Assembly: GCF_009846885.1 (NCBI RefSeq)
Contig: NZ_WUWM01000014.1
Coordinates: 1-64,000 of the forward strand
Source of the DNA: Paenibacillus puerhi
GTDB lineage: Bacteria > Bacillota > Bacilli > Paenibacillales > NBRC-103111
Length of the DNA: 64,000 nt
Direction of reading: 5' to 3'
The notes beneath the pieces are model-generated. The model searched no databases and was not told where the DNA came from. It saw nothing but the letters and a program-made list of their open reading frames with translations. This document shows positions 34,866 through 43,278 of the stretch, in pieces. How positions within the stretch are numbered: position 1 is the stretch's first letter; each line of letters begins with the position of its first letter. Made by a program: the position numbers and the translations under genes.

Positions 34866-36473
34866 ATGTTGAAGAATCCATCATCGTCCGGATCCGATCC
34901 GGATGTGCTTGTGAGGCAAGTAGAACGCTGGGGTTTGCTGGAGCTGACACTATCCTTGGACAACAACGGCTTGGAGTCGCCGCTCCCAGCTTCCCATATA
35001 GACAGGTCAACATGGAAGGCGGTGTTCTCCAGGAGCGGGCGGGAACGGGAACGGTTTGCCTTCCAGGATGCTCAAGGGAACATGGCGATCCGCTTTATGC
35101 CGGATGAAGAAGGCGAATGGAGCTATGCCATCCTGGCCATGCCGTCTGAGGAGGAGAGACAGGGAGAGGCGAAGCTGCGGGAGAGCGGGAATGCGGCCGA
35201 AGCCAAACCCCGCGTGGTGGCGACCGGCCGCTTCAGGTGCACGCCGCCCGGCCCCGGCAACCGGGGGCCTGTCCGAGCGGTTAGCGAGAAGGACTTTGCC
35301 TATGCGGACGGGACGCCATCCTATCCGTTCGGCACGACTTGTCTGTATGGCTATGAGGAGGCATCGTTCGAGACGACGCTTGCTTCTCTCGGCAGCGCTT
35401 CTTTCAATAAAGTGCGGATGCGGGTCGATGCAGCCTGCTCCGATAGCCACCGGCTGGAGCAGGCGGTTACGAGGCTTGGAGCGATGGGGATCGAGGTGGA
35501 GCTGCTGCTGGGGGGCAGACCGCTTACGCCGGCGGCCGTGAAGAGCTTGCGCGAGACGGTCAGCCGCTTCGGGGCTTTTCGCCATGTGGGATGGGCATTG
35601 CTTGCGGAAGGCAGCGGCCTCGATCCGGCGGCGCGCAGCGCATGGCTTCGACAGGTTCATGCTTATGGCGGGGAAGGCCATCTGCTGACGGTGCACGCGG
35701 GCGATCCCTTCCTCGACTTTGGGGATCCGTCTATTACGCATGTCAGTCTGAAGGGCCGCGATCCGAGTCAGGTTTCCCGCTATGCGGCGCTGCATGGCAA
35801 ACCGGTCATTATGGATGTGTGCGGATGCGAGGGCGATGCCCCGACGCTGGAGGACAGCTTGCCAGGTGAGGAACTGGTGAATCGAATCTGGACCAGCCTT
35901 TGCCGGGGCGGCTATGCCGGTCACGGGGAAGCCTTCGTCCGCGGGCAGGGCGGTACCTGGCATACCGATGGCGGTCCGCTCCTGGGCGAGGCGGGACCGA
36001 GAATCGCGTTCTTGCGGAGCATAATGGAAGAGGCGCCGGCCGGCTTGCGCTATATGCCGGAATACTACGATGCGGCGACGATTGGTATCGACGGCCTGTA
36101 TTATCTGCAGTACCACGGCATTCATCAGTTCCCTTACAAGCAGCTGTCGGTCCCGCCGGGGCGTTATACCGTTGAGCTCATCGATGTGTGGGGGATGACG
36201 GTTACGGAAGTCGCCGGAGAATTCGACGGGCATATTCATGTGCCGCTGCCTTCGCGGAAATACCAAGCGCTGCGGATACGGAATCAAGCGGTACCGCCGT
36301 CTGAGCTGCCGTTCCGTTATGAGACGGCCAAGCAGCCTTCCCCGTACTCGTCACGTATGCGGAACGGCCAGAACCAACTGCCGGCCGTCGCCAATAGACT
36401 TGAGCAGGACGATAATTTCATCCAGGCCTCGGAGCGGCTGCAGCCGGACAGCGCGGGATCGGATGAAGGCTGA
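34866..36473 (+). CDS. Diverged DUF5060-type paralog, probable pseudoenzyme
   Basis: A 535-residue paralog of the genes on both sides, sharing the DUF5060 start (VERWGLLELTLSL), FAYADGTPSYPFGTTCLYGY, GEELVNRIWTSLCRGGYAGHG and the C-terminal YLQYHGIHQFPYKQLSVPPG. The barrel is degraded. The first active-site segment reads GWALLAEGSG, where Glu248 remains but the preceding Asn is Ala. The nucleophile segment reads VIMDVCGCEG, with Val318 where the paralogs have Glu. The HPYDMG-like loop is missing as well. It also carries extra inserts and a polar tail. GGAGGTG precedes the ATG. It may be a non-catalytic carbohydrate-binding or partner subunit (inference). Confidence 0.78.
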   Translation: MLKNPSSSGSDPDVLVRQVERWGLLELTLSLDNNGLESPLPASHIDRSTWKAVFSRSGRERERFAFQDAQGNMAIRFMPDEEGEWSYAILAMPSEEERQGEAKLRESGNAAEAKPRVVATGRFRCTPPGPGNRGPVRAVSEKDFAYADGTPSYPFGTTCLYGYEEASFETTLASLGSASFNKVRMRVDAACSDSHRLEQAVTRLGAMGIEVELLLGGRPLTPAAVKSLRETVSRFGAFRHVGWALLAEGSGLDPAARSAWLRQVHAYGGEGHLLTVHAGDPFLDFGDPSITHVSLKGRDPSQVSRYAALHGKPVIMDVCGCEGDAPTLEDSLPGEELVNRIWTSLCRGGYAGHGEAFVRGQGGTWHTDGGPLLGEAGPRIAFLRSIMEEAPAGLRYMPEYYDAATIGIDGLYYLQYHGIHQFPYKQLSVPPGRYTVELIDVWGMTVTEVAGEFDGHIHVPLPSRKYQALRIRNQAVPPSELPFRYETAKQPSPYSSRMRNGQNQLPAVANRLEQDDNFIQASERLQPDSAGSDEG

Positions 36474-36539
36474 GGTGAAGACCGCTCGTTATCCGAGCAG
36501 GGGCTTGCCGGGAGCATGAGGCCAGAAATGGAGGAACAT

Positions 36540-37976
36540 ATGATACGTAGTGCAAACTATGCTGCGGAAGCTGTGCCTTGCTGGGGGAGGTTTGAAGGCC
36601 GCTTCGAAGGCCCCCGTACCGGTAATCCTTACCGGGAAGTCACCTTCTATGCCGAATTCCGCTGCGGCAATCGGGCGGTGGAGGCCGAGGGCTTCTATGA
36701 TGGAGAGGGGATCTATAAGCTCCGATTCATGCCGGATACGCCGGGGGTCTGGACGTATGAGACGCGCAGCAACAGCCCGCAGCTCGATGGACAGCGGGGC
36801 GGGTTCGAGGCGGTGGAGCCGGAGCCGGGCAATCGCGGGATGGTCGGGGTCAAGGATGCGTACCGGTTTCAATTTTCAGATGGGACTCCGTATTTGCCCT
36901 TCGGCACGACGCTTTATCATTGGGTGCATCATGAGGATGAGGCAGAAGAGGAGCTGACCTTGTCCGAGCTGGCCAAAGCTCCGTTTAACAAGGTCCGCAT
37001 GTGTATTCTTCCTACCGGAGATATGCATTCGCAGCAGCTTGCTTTTGCAGGAAGCCGGGAGGCCGGAGCGGATGTGAGTCGCTTCAATCCCGCATTTTTC
37101 GCCCATTTGGAGCGGAGAATTATGGATTTGCAGCAGCTTGGCATCGAGGCGGACCTTATCCTGTTCCATCCTTACGACCAAGGGGTTTGGGGCTTTGAAC
37201 AGCTGGAGCCGGAGACGGAAGAGCTGTATTTGCGTTACGTCATCGCCCGTCTGGCCTCCTTCCGCAATGTATGGTGGTCGCTGGCCAATGAGTTTGACTT
37301 CAACGTCTACAAAACGATGGACGACTGGGACCGCGTATGCCGGATGGTAAGGCGTTTCGACCCGTACGGACATATGCTGTCGATCCATAACGGGACCAAG
37401 ATGTATGATTATACCCGGACGGCAACTTACGATTATTCCAAGCCTTGGATTACGCATCAAAGCGTACAGCACTGGGATTCCGGCTTGATGGCGGAATGGA
37501 TCCGAACGCATCGCAAGCCTGTCGTTCTGGATGAGTGCTGCTATGAGGGTAATGCGCCGCGCCGCTGGGGAAATGTACCCGGAGAGGAGCTGGTCAGCCG
37601 CTTCTGGGATAGCCTGGTGAACGGAGGTTACGCCGCGCATGGAGAGGTTTTCGGAGAGCCGTCCTGGATCTCCCGCGGAGGCCGGCTGTACGGAGAGAGT
37701 CCGGAGCGGATTGCTTTTCTCCGCAAGCTGATGGAGCAGGGGCAGGCCGACCTATGGCTGCCTGAAGCCGAACGCACCTGCTTCTGGACGTATCTCGGGA
37801 TCAGCCGGCCAAGCAGCTGGGAGCTGAGGCTGCCGGGGACGAGGAAGTTCCATGTCGAGGTCGTCGATACCTGGAATATGCGGGTAGAGCGGCTGGAAGG
37901 CAGCTTCAGCGGGACATGCAGGATACCGCTGCTCCAGCAATCGTATCTGGCCATACGGGCTTTGGCCGCAGACTGA
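36540..37976 (+). CDS. DUF5060-type glycoside hydrolase, third paralog
   Basis: A 478-residue cytoplasmic protein with the same three-domain plan: DUF5060 (FYDGEGIYKLRFMPDTPGVW), TIM barrel and C-terminal beta domain. Both catalytic candidates are intact: Glu251 (WWSLANEFDF) and Glu332 (VVLDECCYEG). The start at 36540 is chosen because GGAGG lies 5 bp upstream; an ATG at 36516 is less well placed. It is closer to the first paralog than to the middle one. It ends the importer operon. The pair of active enzymes may cut related but different linkages (inference). Confidence 0.8.
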   Translation: MIRSANYAAEAVPCWGRFEGRFEGPRTGNPYREVTFYAEFRCGNRAVEAEGFYDGEGIYKLRFMPDTPGVWTYETRSNSPQLDGQRGGFEAVEPEPGNRGMVGVKDAYRFQFSDGTPYLPFGTTLYHWVHHEDEAEEELTLSELAKAPFNKVRMCILPTGDMHSQQLAFAGSREAGADVSRFNPAFFAHLERRIMDLQQLGIEADLILFHPYDQGVWGFEQLEPETEELYLRYVIARLASFRNVWWSLANEFDFNVYKTMDDWDRVCRMVRRFDPYGHMLSIHNGTKMYDYTRTATYDYSKPWITHQSVQHWDSGLMAEWIRTHRKPVVLDECCYEGNAPRRWGNVPGEELVSRFWDSLVNGGYAAHGEVFGEPSWISRGGRLYGESPERIAFLRKLMEQGQADLWLPEAERTCFWTYLGISRPSSWELRLPGTRKFHVEVVDTWNMRVERLEGSFSGTCRIPLLQQSYLAIRALAAD

Positions 37977-38030
37977 AAATACGGATTCGAATGAACCCGT
38001 CCGGGGCAACAAGTTGTTGAGGCTCGGGAC

Positions 38031-38085
38031 AAGACGCCTTCCTAGCTTCCTATGCTGCGGCATACCGGAAGAGGAGAGGCGTCTT
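38031..38085. terminator. Terminator-like hairpin between convergent genes
   Basis: AAGACGCCT (38031-38039) and AGGCGTCTT (38077-38085) form a perfect 9-bp outer stem with further pairing inside. The following T-tract is weak (TGCATTTCTT). Confidence 0.6.
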
Positions 38086-38134
38086 TGCATTTCTTATCAT
38101 ATGGAAAACTATGGATGAAGGGTTGTGCAAGGAT

Positions 38135-38292
38135 TGTGAATAACTCTGTGGATATCCTCTGGGAATGGGCCTGTTAAACAACGAAACAAGGCGACTATTA
38201 GGGAATATCAGGAAGGGATTGTGGATGAAATGGTTGATAATGTGAACAAAATGTGCATAAAGCTTAGTTTCTTGTGTGTGATTTGTGGATAA
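38135..38292 (-). repeat. Cluster of DnaA boxes
   Basis: Three perfect matches to TTATNCACA on the minus strand: 38135-38143, 38252-38260 and 38284-38292. Three more have one mismatch: 38147-38155, 38220-38228 and 38241-38249. All six share one orientation. No dnaA, dnaN or gyrase gene and no clear AT-rich melting region are nearby, so this is more likely a DnaA-titration or regulatory cluster than an origin. Confidence 0.7.
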
Positions 38293-38348
38293 ATACTTAA
38301 GTCTGTCGCAATGGCTGCCTTAGCTGAGCGCATTAGCCGGAAGGCCAA

Positions 38349-39074
38349 TCAGCCTTTGAATGCGCGGATCAACGTGTAGCCAAGCTGAGTTTTATGCTGT
38401 TCAATCAGCTCGTCGTGACGCATGGAAGTTTCCCATAGCGTAGGGTCCAGGAAGGCCATCCCGTCGGCAAATTGCAGCATGTCGGGATGGTTGATTTGAT
38501 CCTCTCCTAGATGCTCCTGGAATAAAGACCGTTCCAGCAGCTCGTAGCGGACGAAGCGGCTTGTCGATAGAGCTGCCTCCCAATCATCGAGCGTAAACAG
38601 CTGGTTAAACCCGAAAAACTCGCTCAGTTTCTCCCGAGATTCCGCCGACATGCTCGGAAATGCGGCGACCTCACGGTCATACAGCGTTCCTTCGGGGCTC
38701 AACACCCGGTAATATTCGCCCAGTGCGGCAGGAATCGAAGCGAAGCTGGTTACCGATTCGGCGAGGACGACATCGAACGTGCCGTCATCAAAGGGGAGGT
38801 CCGTAATATCGCCTTGGACCCACTGGACCTCCAACTGCTCAGCGGACGAGCGGGCGGCAGCTTTCGCCAGCATATCCGGCCGCAGATCGAGTCCGGTGAC
38901 CTGGAAGCCCTGCCTCGCGAGATAACAGGATGTGCGTCCCGTCCCGCACCCTACCTCCAGAATCCTTGTGCCCTTAGGCAGCGGGTAGCGTTCGAGCTGC
39001 TCCAGCGTAGCGGCGAATCCGCCCGGATGGGCGCTGCCGATTCCCAGCCGAGTCAACATATCCAAGTATTGCAT
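38349..39074 (-). CDS. Class I SAM-dependent methyltransferase
   Basis: A 241-residue methyltransferase of the UbiE/Methyltransf_11 type. The SAM-binding motif I is ILEVGCGTGRTSCYLA. Motif II-like Asp follows in VTGLDLRPDMLAKA, then the DITDLPFDDGTFDVVLAESV segment. The start at 39074 has GAGGAGG 7 bp upstream. There is no signal peptide, and no neighbouring pathway genes reveal the substrate. Confidence 0.9.
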   Translation of the reverse strand: MQYLDMLTRLGIGSAHPGGFAATLEQLERYPLPKGTRILEVGCGTGRTSCYLARQGFQVTGLDLRPDMLAKAAARSSAEQLEVQWVQGDITDLPFDDGTFDVVLAESVTSFASIPAALGEYYRVLSPEGTLYDREVAAFPSMSAESREKLSEFFGFNQLFTLDDWEAALSTSRFVRYELLERSLFQEHLGEDQINHPDMLQFADGMAFLDPTLWETSMRHDELIEQHKTQLGYTLIRAFKG

Positions 39075-39377
39075 CGCTTTCCTCCTCATCCTTCCACGAG
39101 TGTCTATGTAGTATATGAATAACCGGGCAAATGGATATGGTCGATTATCACGGGTAGTGGAACTTTCATAGGGGGGAGCGAAGATGTCCGTATGTGCCAG
39201 CTGTTCAAGCGGAGGAGCAGGGAGGAGGGGGTCCGAGGTCGGTCAGGTTGGGGTGTGAGCCGACCTCATGCAGGTGTGCGGCTGCGAGGCGTATGGAAGA
39301 AAATGGGGTTAAATAGACATCCCCGGCCAACCGGGCGGCAAGCGATGCTTACAGGCCGGTTGGCCGGGGAGGCGGGC
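39075..39377. other. Intergenic region with a strong hairpin
   Basis: About 300 bp. It must hold the methyltransferase promoter near 39100-39140. A perfect hairpin lies at 39321-39369. I saw no credible gene. Confidence 0.5.
39321..39369 (-). terminator. Perfect 14-bp GC-rich hairpin after the repeat-protein gene
   Basis: CCCCGGCCAACCGG (39321-39334) and CCGGTTGGCCGGGG (39356-39369). It lies 9 bp beyond the stop of the leftward repeat-protein gene. There is no direct T-run, so it is a terminator or an mRNA-end stabiliser. Confidence 0.65.
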
Positions 39378-40337
39378 TCAAACACAAAAGAAGGATACGA
39401 TTCTGCGCAGATCGAGTCCGAAAAATATCCAGTACCCAACACGGCCAAAGCCGTACCACCGAAAGCCGGAGATGGAAGTGCGGCCGACGAAGGTCAGATA
39501 AATCCAGTACTGCTCTCCATTTTGCTGCCAGATATATACGTAGCGGAAGAGGCAGTTGCGTATGCTGCCCGGATCAACGGCGAACTGCTGCGGGGCCATC
39601 TGCGGCACAAATGCCGGCGGAGGGCCTGATGGAGCTCCGCCGGGTCCTCCGGGCCCGCCGCCGGGTCCTCCGGGCCCGCCGCCGGGTCCTCCCGGGAAGC
39701 CGCCGGGTCCTCCCGGGAAGCCGCCGGGTCCACCTGGGAAGCCGCCGGGTCCTCCCGGGAAGCCGCCGGGTCCTCCTGGGAAGCCGCCGGGTCCACCTGG
39801 GAAGCCGCGGGTTCCTTCCGGGAAGCCGCCGGGTCCACCTGGGAAGCCGCGGGTTCCTTCCGGGAAGCCACCGGGTCCCCCCGGGAAGCCGCCGGGCCCT
39901 CCTGGGAAGCCGCCGGGTCCCCCCGGGAAGCCGCCGGGTCCCCCCGGGAAGCCGCCGGGTCCTCCCGGGAAGCCGCCGGGTCCTCCCGGGAAGCCGCCGG
40001 GTCCTCCCGGGAAGCCGCCGGGTCCCCCCGGGAAGCCGCCGGGTCCTCCCGGGAAGCCACCGGGTCCTCCCGGGAAGCCGCCGGGTCCTCCCGGGAAGCC
40101 GCCGGGTCCTCCCGGGAAGCCGCCGGGTCCTCCCGGGAAGCCGCCGGGTCCTCCCGGGAAGCCGCCAGGTCCTCCTTGGAAGCCGCCAGGTCCTCCTTGG
40201 AAGCCGCCAGGTCCACCTGGGAAGCCGCCGGGCTCGCCGGGCAGTACGCCCGGCCCCGGCATGCCGCCGGGCTCGCCCGGCAGCCCGGGGAATAGACCGC
40301 GCTGCTGAGGGATTCCGTTCGGATCGTTAGTCGCCAT
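39378..40337 (-). CDS. Gly/Phe/Pro-repeat (collagen-like) protein with conserved C-terminal domain
   Basis: A 319-residue protein with no signal peptide. The start at 40337 follows AGAGGAGAG by 8 bp. Residues about 30-230 consist of near-perfect heptads GGFPGGP, with variants such as GGFQGGP and GGFPEGTR. The heptad breaks the strict Gly-X-Y triplet, so a true collagen triple helix is doubtful. Low complexity and regular Phe suggest a disordered, possibly self-associating region. The last 60 residues form an aromatic-rich domain ([49 protein letters not shown]) that I recall from other Paenibacillus-type repeat proteins. Possible roles are spore or surface coat proteins (inference). Confidence 0.75.
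   Translation of the reverse strand: MATNDPNGIPQQRGLFPGLPGEPGGMPGPGVLPGEPGGFPGGPGGFQGGPGGFQGGPGGFPGGPGGFPGGPGGFPGGPGGFPGGPGGFPGGPGGFPGGPGGFPGGPGGFPGGPGGFPGGPGGFPGGPGGFPGGPGGFPGGPGGFPGGPGGFPGGPGGFPEGTRGFPGGPGGFPEGTRGFPGGPGGFPGGPGGFPGGPGGFPGGPGGFPGGPGGFPGGPGGGPGGPGGGPGGPGGAPSGPPPAFVPQMAPQQFAVDPGSIRNCLFRYVYIWQQNGEQYWIYLTFVGRTSISGFRWYGFGRVGYWIFFGLDLRRIVSFFCV
39653..40232 (-). repeat. 21-bp tandem repeat inside the Gly/Phe/Pro protein gene
   Basis: About 28 tandem copies of a GC-rich 21-bp unit (plus-strand form AAGCCGCCGGGTCCTCCCGGG), each coding one heptad. Some copies differ at the third codon position or carry substitutions. Because 21 is a multiple of three and the repeat lacks stops, several other frames are open too. 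They are not taken as genes. Confidence 0.9.
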
Positions 40338-40458
40338 ATCATCTCTCCTCTTCAGGGTAAATTGATTCATGCATAGGCCCGCGCCCATAGCACCCTAACC
40401 AACTATATGTGGACCTGAAGAAAAGCTGAACAGAAAAAAAGAAGAGGCTTGTCGGATT

Positions 40459-40869
40459 TCACCTCTTCTTGTCCGTATTTATGGCTTCGGCTGCATTGTT
40501 CGGGCCGTAACCTGGCAAATTATAGTCAGGATGCCGCAGCTTCTCCAGGATGCCCATCTCTTCGATATGTCTGCGCGTTTCAGGGGTTCCCAGCTCGTAA
40601 ATTTCCGTATAAACTCGGCTGATATGATCGTTAAAACGACGGGTGGCCTCATCATGATCCGCAGATTTGTAGGGCACTGGCCCGCGGGCAAAGGTTTTTT
40701 CCTCCCGATGCTCCTGCTCTTGGATCAATTGGCCCAGCTCGGCGATCTCCTCCGGCGTTGCCTTGACGACCAGCTCAGCATCTGAAGCCGAGGGTCCGGT
40801 ATTCGGCCGCTGATCCAACTGAATAATGGTACGGTTCGCCACCGATACGGCATACCTTGTTTTTAACAT
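40459..40869 (-). CDS. Hypothetical protein, paralog of the gene at 29046-29375
   Basis: A 136-residue protein that shares K-x-RY-x-VSV, ATPEEIAEL, an acidic Glu-rich patch and the LGTPETRRHIEEMGIL block with the product of 29046-29375. It has an additional C-terminal tail (HPDYNLPGYGPNNAAEAINT). The start at 40869 follows GGAGG by 7 bp. It lies upstream of the repeat-protein gene on the same strand with 121 bp between, so co-transcription is possible. Function unknown. Confidence 0.7.
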   Translation of the reverse strand: MLKTRYAVSVANRTIIQLDQRPNTGPSASDAELVVKATPEEIAELGQLIQEQEHREEKTFARGPVPYKSADHDEATRRFNDHISRVYTEIYELGTPETRRHIEEMGILEKLRHPDYNLPGYGPNNAAEAINTDKKR

Positions 40870-41569
40870 CCCATCGCCTCCAGGTTGTAAGTGTACCAAC
40901 TCTTAACCGGAAGGAAACGGTTTGAAACTATCGTTGGCTAGGATGCGACAGCGCCGTAAGAACCGAACCCATTGCCATCCGCGTTCCCTGCATTCCGAGG
41001 AGAGGCGGTTTCTTCTTGGTTCCCCATACCAGCATGGGTATCGGGATCGGCTAACGGACATGGCAGAGGTTGTCGATTCATTGTGAGTAACTGAGTTGAA
41101 ACGTTCTGCTTTCGCTAACGGACCTCAGCGTCTCTATTTGCAGCATTTTCGCGATATTGAAAATCTAACGGACTCAGATGACGCTATTTGGTGCATTTGC
41201 GCCCATTCTATGCGGTTTTGACGTAAGTAAGGTCGTCTGCGTCCGTTACAATTTGAACAGGCCCCATTTTTGTGAAATAGCGACTGTGGTGTCCGTTACG
41301 ATCAGCCTTTACTTAACTGCGCTGCCGTCCACAATGAAGCGACAGCCTCATGGCAGCCTGTTAGAAGCAGGTTTGGGCTTGATGAAATAGGTAACGGACA
41401 TGGCGTACTCTTAGCGGTCTCAAGCGCCAGGAACACCAAGAAATTGTCGCTCTTACGGTCCCATATGTCCGTTACATTCGTATCCGTGTCAATCCCAACC
41501 CCTAACGGTTCAGCATGTCCGTTAACCGTAACCCCTCCACCGCTCCAATATGACTTTCAGATCGCTCTT
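40870..41569. other. Gene-free region holding the TAACGGAC array
   Basis: About 700 bp without a credible gene; short open frames here have no ribosome site and run through the repeats. The right two thirds carry the TAACGGAC/GTCCGTTA array. Confidence 0.7.
41052..41524. repeat. Array of eight TAACGGAC / GTCCGTTA motifs
   Basis: TAACGGAC occurs at 41052, 41116, 41167 and 41392. Its reverse complement GTCCGTTA occurs at 41242, 41292, 41467 and 41517. Several copies extend to TAACGGACAT or ATGTCCGTTA. One more copy lies at 42512. Spacing is irregular (about 50-170 bp) and both orientations are used, so inverted pairs could fold. It resembles a dispersed intergenic repeat family rather than a promoter element. 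Confidence 0.75.
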
Positions 41570-42370
41570 CTAGACCGTCTGCAAAATAAACTTGTCGATC
41601 ACATGCTTGACTCCGTCCTCGTTGTTGCTCAGGGTGATATAGTCGGCGATCGCCTTCAGCGAATCTACGGCATTATCCACGGCGACGCCGAGCCCCGCCG
41701 TTTCCAGCAGCTCATGGTCATTCCAGCTATCGCCGACAGCGATGACCTGCTCCAGATCGAAGCCGAAGTGACCCGCCAGATGAGCGAGCGCATGTCCCTT
41801 CGTTCCCTCCGCATGCATGATCTCCAGAAAATAAGGCTTCGACTTGGTAATATGTACCCCAGGTCCGATCAACTCTCGCAGCTCGAGAGCGGCACGGTCC
41901 AGCTTGTCCGGATCGTCGATGATCAGCAGCTTGAGCGAAGGCGTCTGGGCCAGCTTTGCGAAGTCCGGCTCGACGATGAAAGGGATTTTGGAAAGCGCCG
42001 CGTACGATTCTGCCTTTTCATTGCTTTCCTGCACATACAATTGATCGTTTATATAAGTTTGCAGATGAAGATCATGGGATTGGCAGTAGTCGAAAACGAT
42101 GCGTGTCGCCTCAAGCGGAACATAGCGTTCGTACAGCACTTCCCCGTCCATCGCGGTTTTGACCAGCGCCCCCTGATAGGTGATCAGCGGTACATGCAGG
42201 CCGAGCTGCGCGGCCAGGGCGTTGGCCGAAGCGTACATGCGTCCTGTCGCGAGCGTGACCACGACATTTTTAGCCAAGGCGGCTTCTAGTGCCTGCTTCG
42301 TTCCTTCCGTCACCTGCTTGTCATCATTGATCAAGGTGTCATCAATATCGATGGCGATCATCTTATACAT
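41570..42370 (-). CDS. Cof-type HAD hydrolase
   Basis: A 266-residue phosphatase of the Cof subfamily (HAD IIB). The catalytic motif I is DIDDTLIND with the nucleophile Asp8 or equivalent. Motif II lies in VVTLATGRMYAS, motif III lysine in EGTKGHAL, and motif IV in VIAVGDSWNDHELLETAG. Such enzymes remove phosphate from sugar phosphates, FMN or PLP. GGGAGTGG precedes the ATG. It is a single gene beside the repeat array. Confidence 0.93.
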   Translation of the reverse strand: MYKMIAIDIDDTLINDDKQVTEGTKQALEAALAKNVVVTLATGRMYASANALAAQLGLHVPLITYQGALVKTAMDGEVLYERYVPLEATRIVFDYCQSHDLHLQTYINDQLYVQESNEKAESYAALSKIPFIVEPDFAKLAQTPSLKLLIIDDPDKLDRAALELRELIGPGVHITKSKPYFLEIMHAEGTKGHALAHLAGHFGFDLEQVIAVGDSWNDHELLETAGLGVAVDNAVDSLKAIADYITLSNNEDGVKHVIDKFILQTV

Positions 42371-42643
42371 CTCTATCCACTCCCGTAAGTCAAATTGCTC
42401 TCATTATATGCCGCCTGACTCCGGATATCAATCCAAGACGATAAATCCGTCAATTAGAGGAGCTGCATGGCTGGCTTGGTATTCACGAAGGATCTTTACG
42501 ACATGAAATTTTAACGGACTTAAGCCATATCCTACTGGCCGCGCTCATGTAGGATCTTGGCTTTTTCGGATGCAAGGGCTTCAAAGGAGGAAGCGGATGA
42601 AAATAAGATCACGGTTTCAGCGGGTTCGGTTTTTTCTATGGCC

Positions 42644-43130
42644 CTATGGAGTGAATGAAAGCTTCTTATTGCTCCAATTTATATCCGCGATTAGAGATGG
42701 TTTCCAAATATCCCCATGATCGATGGGGATCTGTTTTTTTTCGATTAAAGCATCCTTCTGGTCATACAAGAAGACGTTTAGCATGGTCGGTCTATCCCTT
42801 AAATCCGTCTCACATGATACAATGAAATTCTTTGTATGTGGAGGCTGCATCTCGCACATTCACGCCATCCTTATAATCGACTAAATAGTTCGTGTTCATT
42901 TTATACTTTTCACTGTAATTGGGACTTATGAAGGTAGCAAGGCCATGCCGATAATCCTGGGGATGAACGAGTACATAGACGACTGCTATTTCCTTGGCCG
43001 TATTCTGGATGTTTAATACTTTACTATTTTTTTCGATATCCCTGGTAATCGCATAGGCTAAATCCCCTTGAAACCCTGATAACGTATAATCTCGCATAAA
43101 CCATATATGACCTAATAACCATAACCCCAT
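42644..43130 (-). pseudogene. Frameshifted gene for a membrane-anchored protein
   Basis: Two overlapping minus-strand frames encode one protein. The first (43130 to 42810) starts inside an N-terminal hydrophobic segment and ends after DGVNVRDAASTYKEFHC. The second (from about 42850 to 42644) continues with IVSCETDLRDRPTMLNVFLY and runs to the end. One base change near 42815-42850 would join them into about 160 residues. A second lesion is likely at the start: a good GGGGTG site and ATG near 43176 open only three codons before a stop. The codon usage is AT-richer than its neighbours. No family recognised. Confidence 0.6.
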
Positions 43131-43278
43131 TAGTAGGGCGCCCCCTATGCCGACAAGTCCTATGATTTCATAGTTAAGTTTTCACCCCCTTAATACGTAG
43201 ATTTGTTAGGGAATAGTAGCTAACTATGATATAATAAATTATCCTAATCCCTACAACTTTTTAGGTTGGTGCAGACGA

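Larger units (their letters stand above)
37977..38348. other. Noncoding convergent region carrying a DnaA-box cluster
   Basis: No gene is present. A terminator-like hairpin (38031-38085) is followed by a cluster of DnaA-box matches (38135-38292). The genes on both sides point into the region, so it is unlikely to be a promoter. Confidence 0.7.

Noticed and set aside
38135..38292. DnaA-box cluster as the chromosome origin
   Set aside because: No dnaA, dnaN, gyrase or rpmH genes nearby, no clear AT-rich unwinding region, and both flanking genes are accessory.
39653..40232. CRISPR array
   Set aside because: The repeats are directly adjacent, with no unique spacers, and lie inside a coding frame.
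39556..40330. Long plus-strand frames rich in GKPPGPP or SRRVLPG across the repeat
   Set aside because: They arise because the 21-bp repeat has no stop in several frames. They lack ribosome sites and conserved ends, whereas the minus-strand frame has both.
41178..41390. Short plus-strand open frame inside the TAACGGAC region
   Set aside because: No ribosome site, non-protein-like composition, and it runs through several repeat copies.
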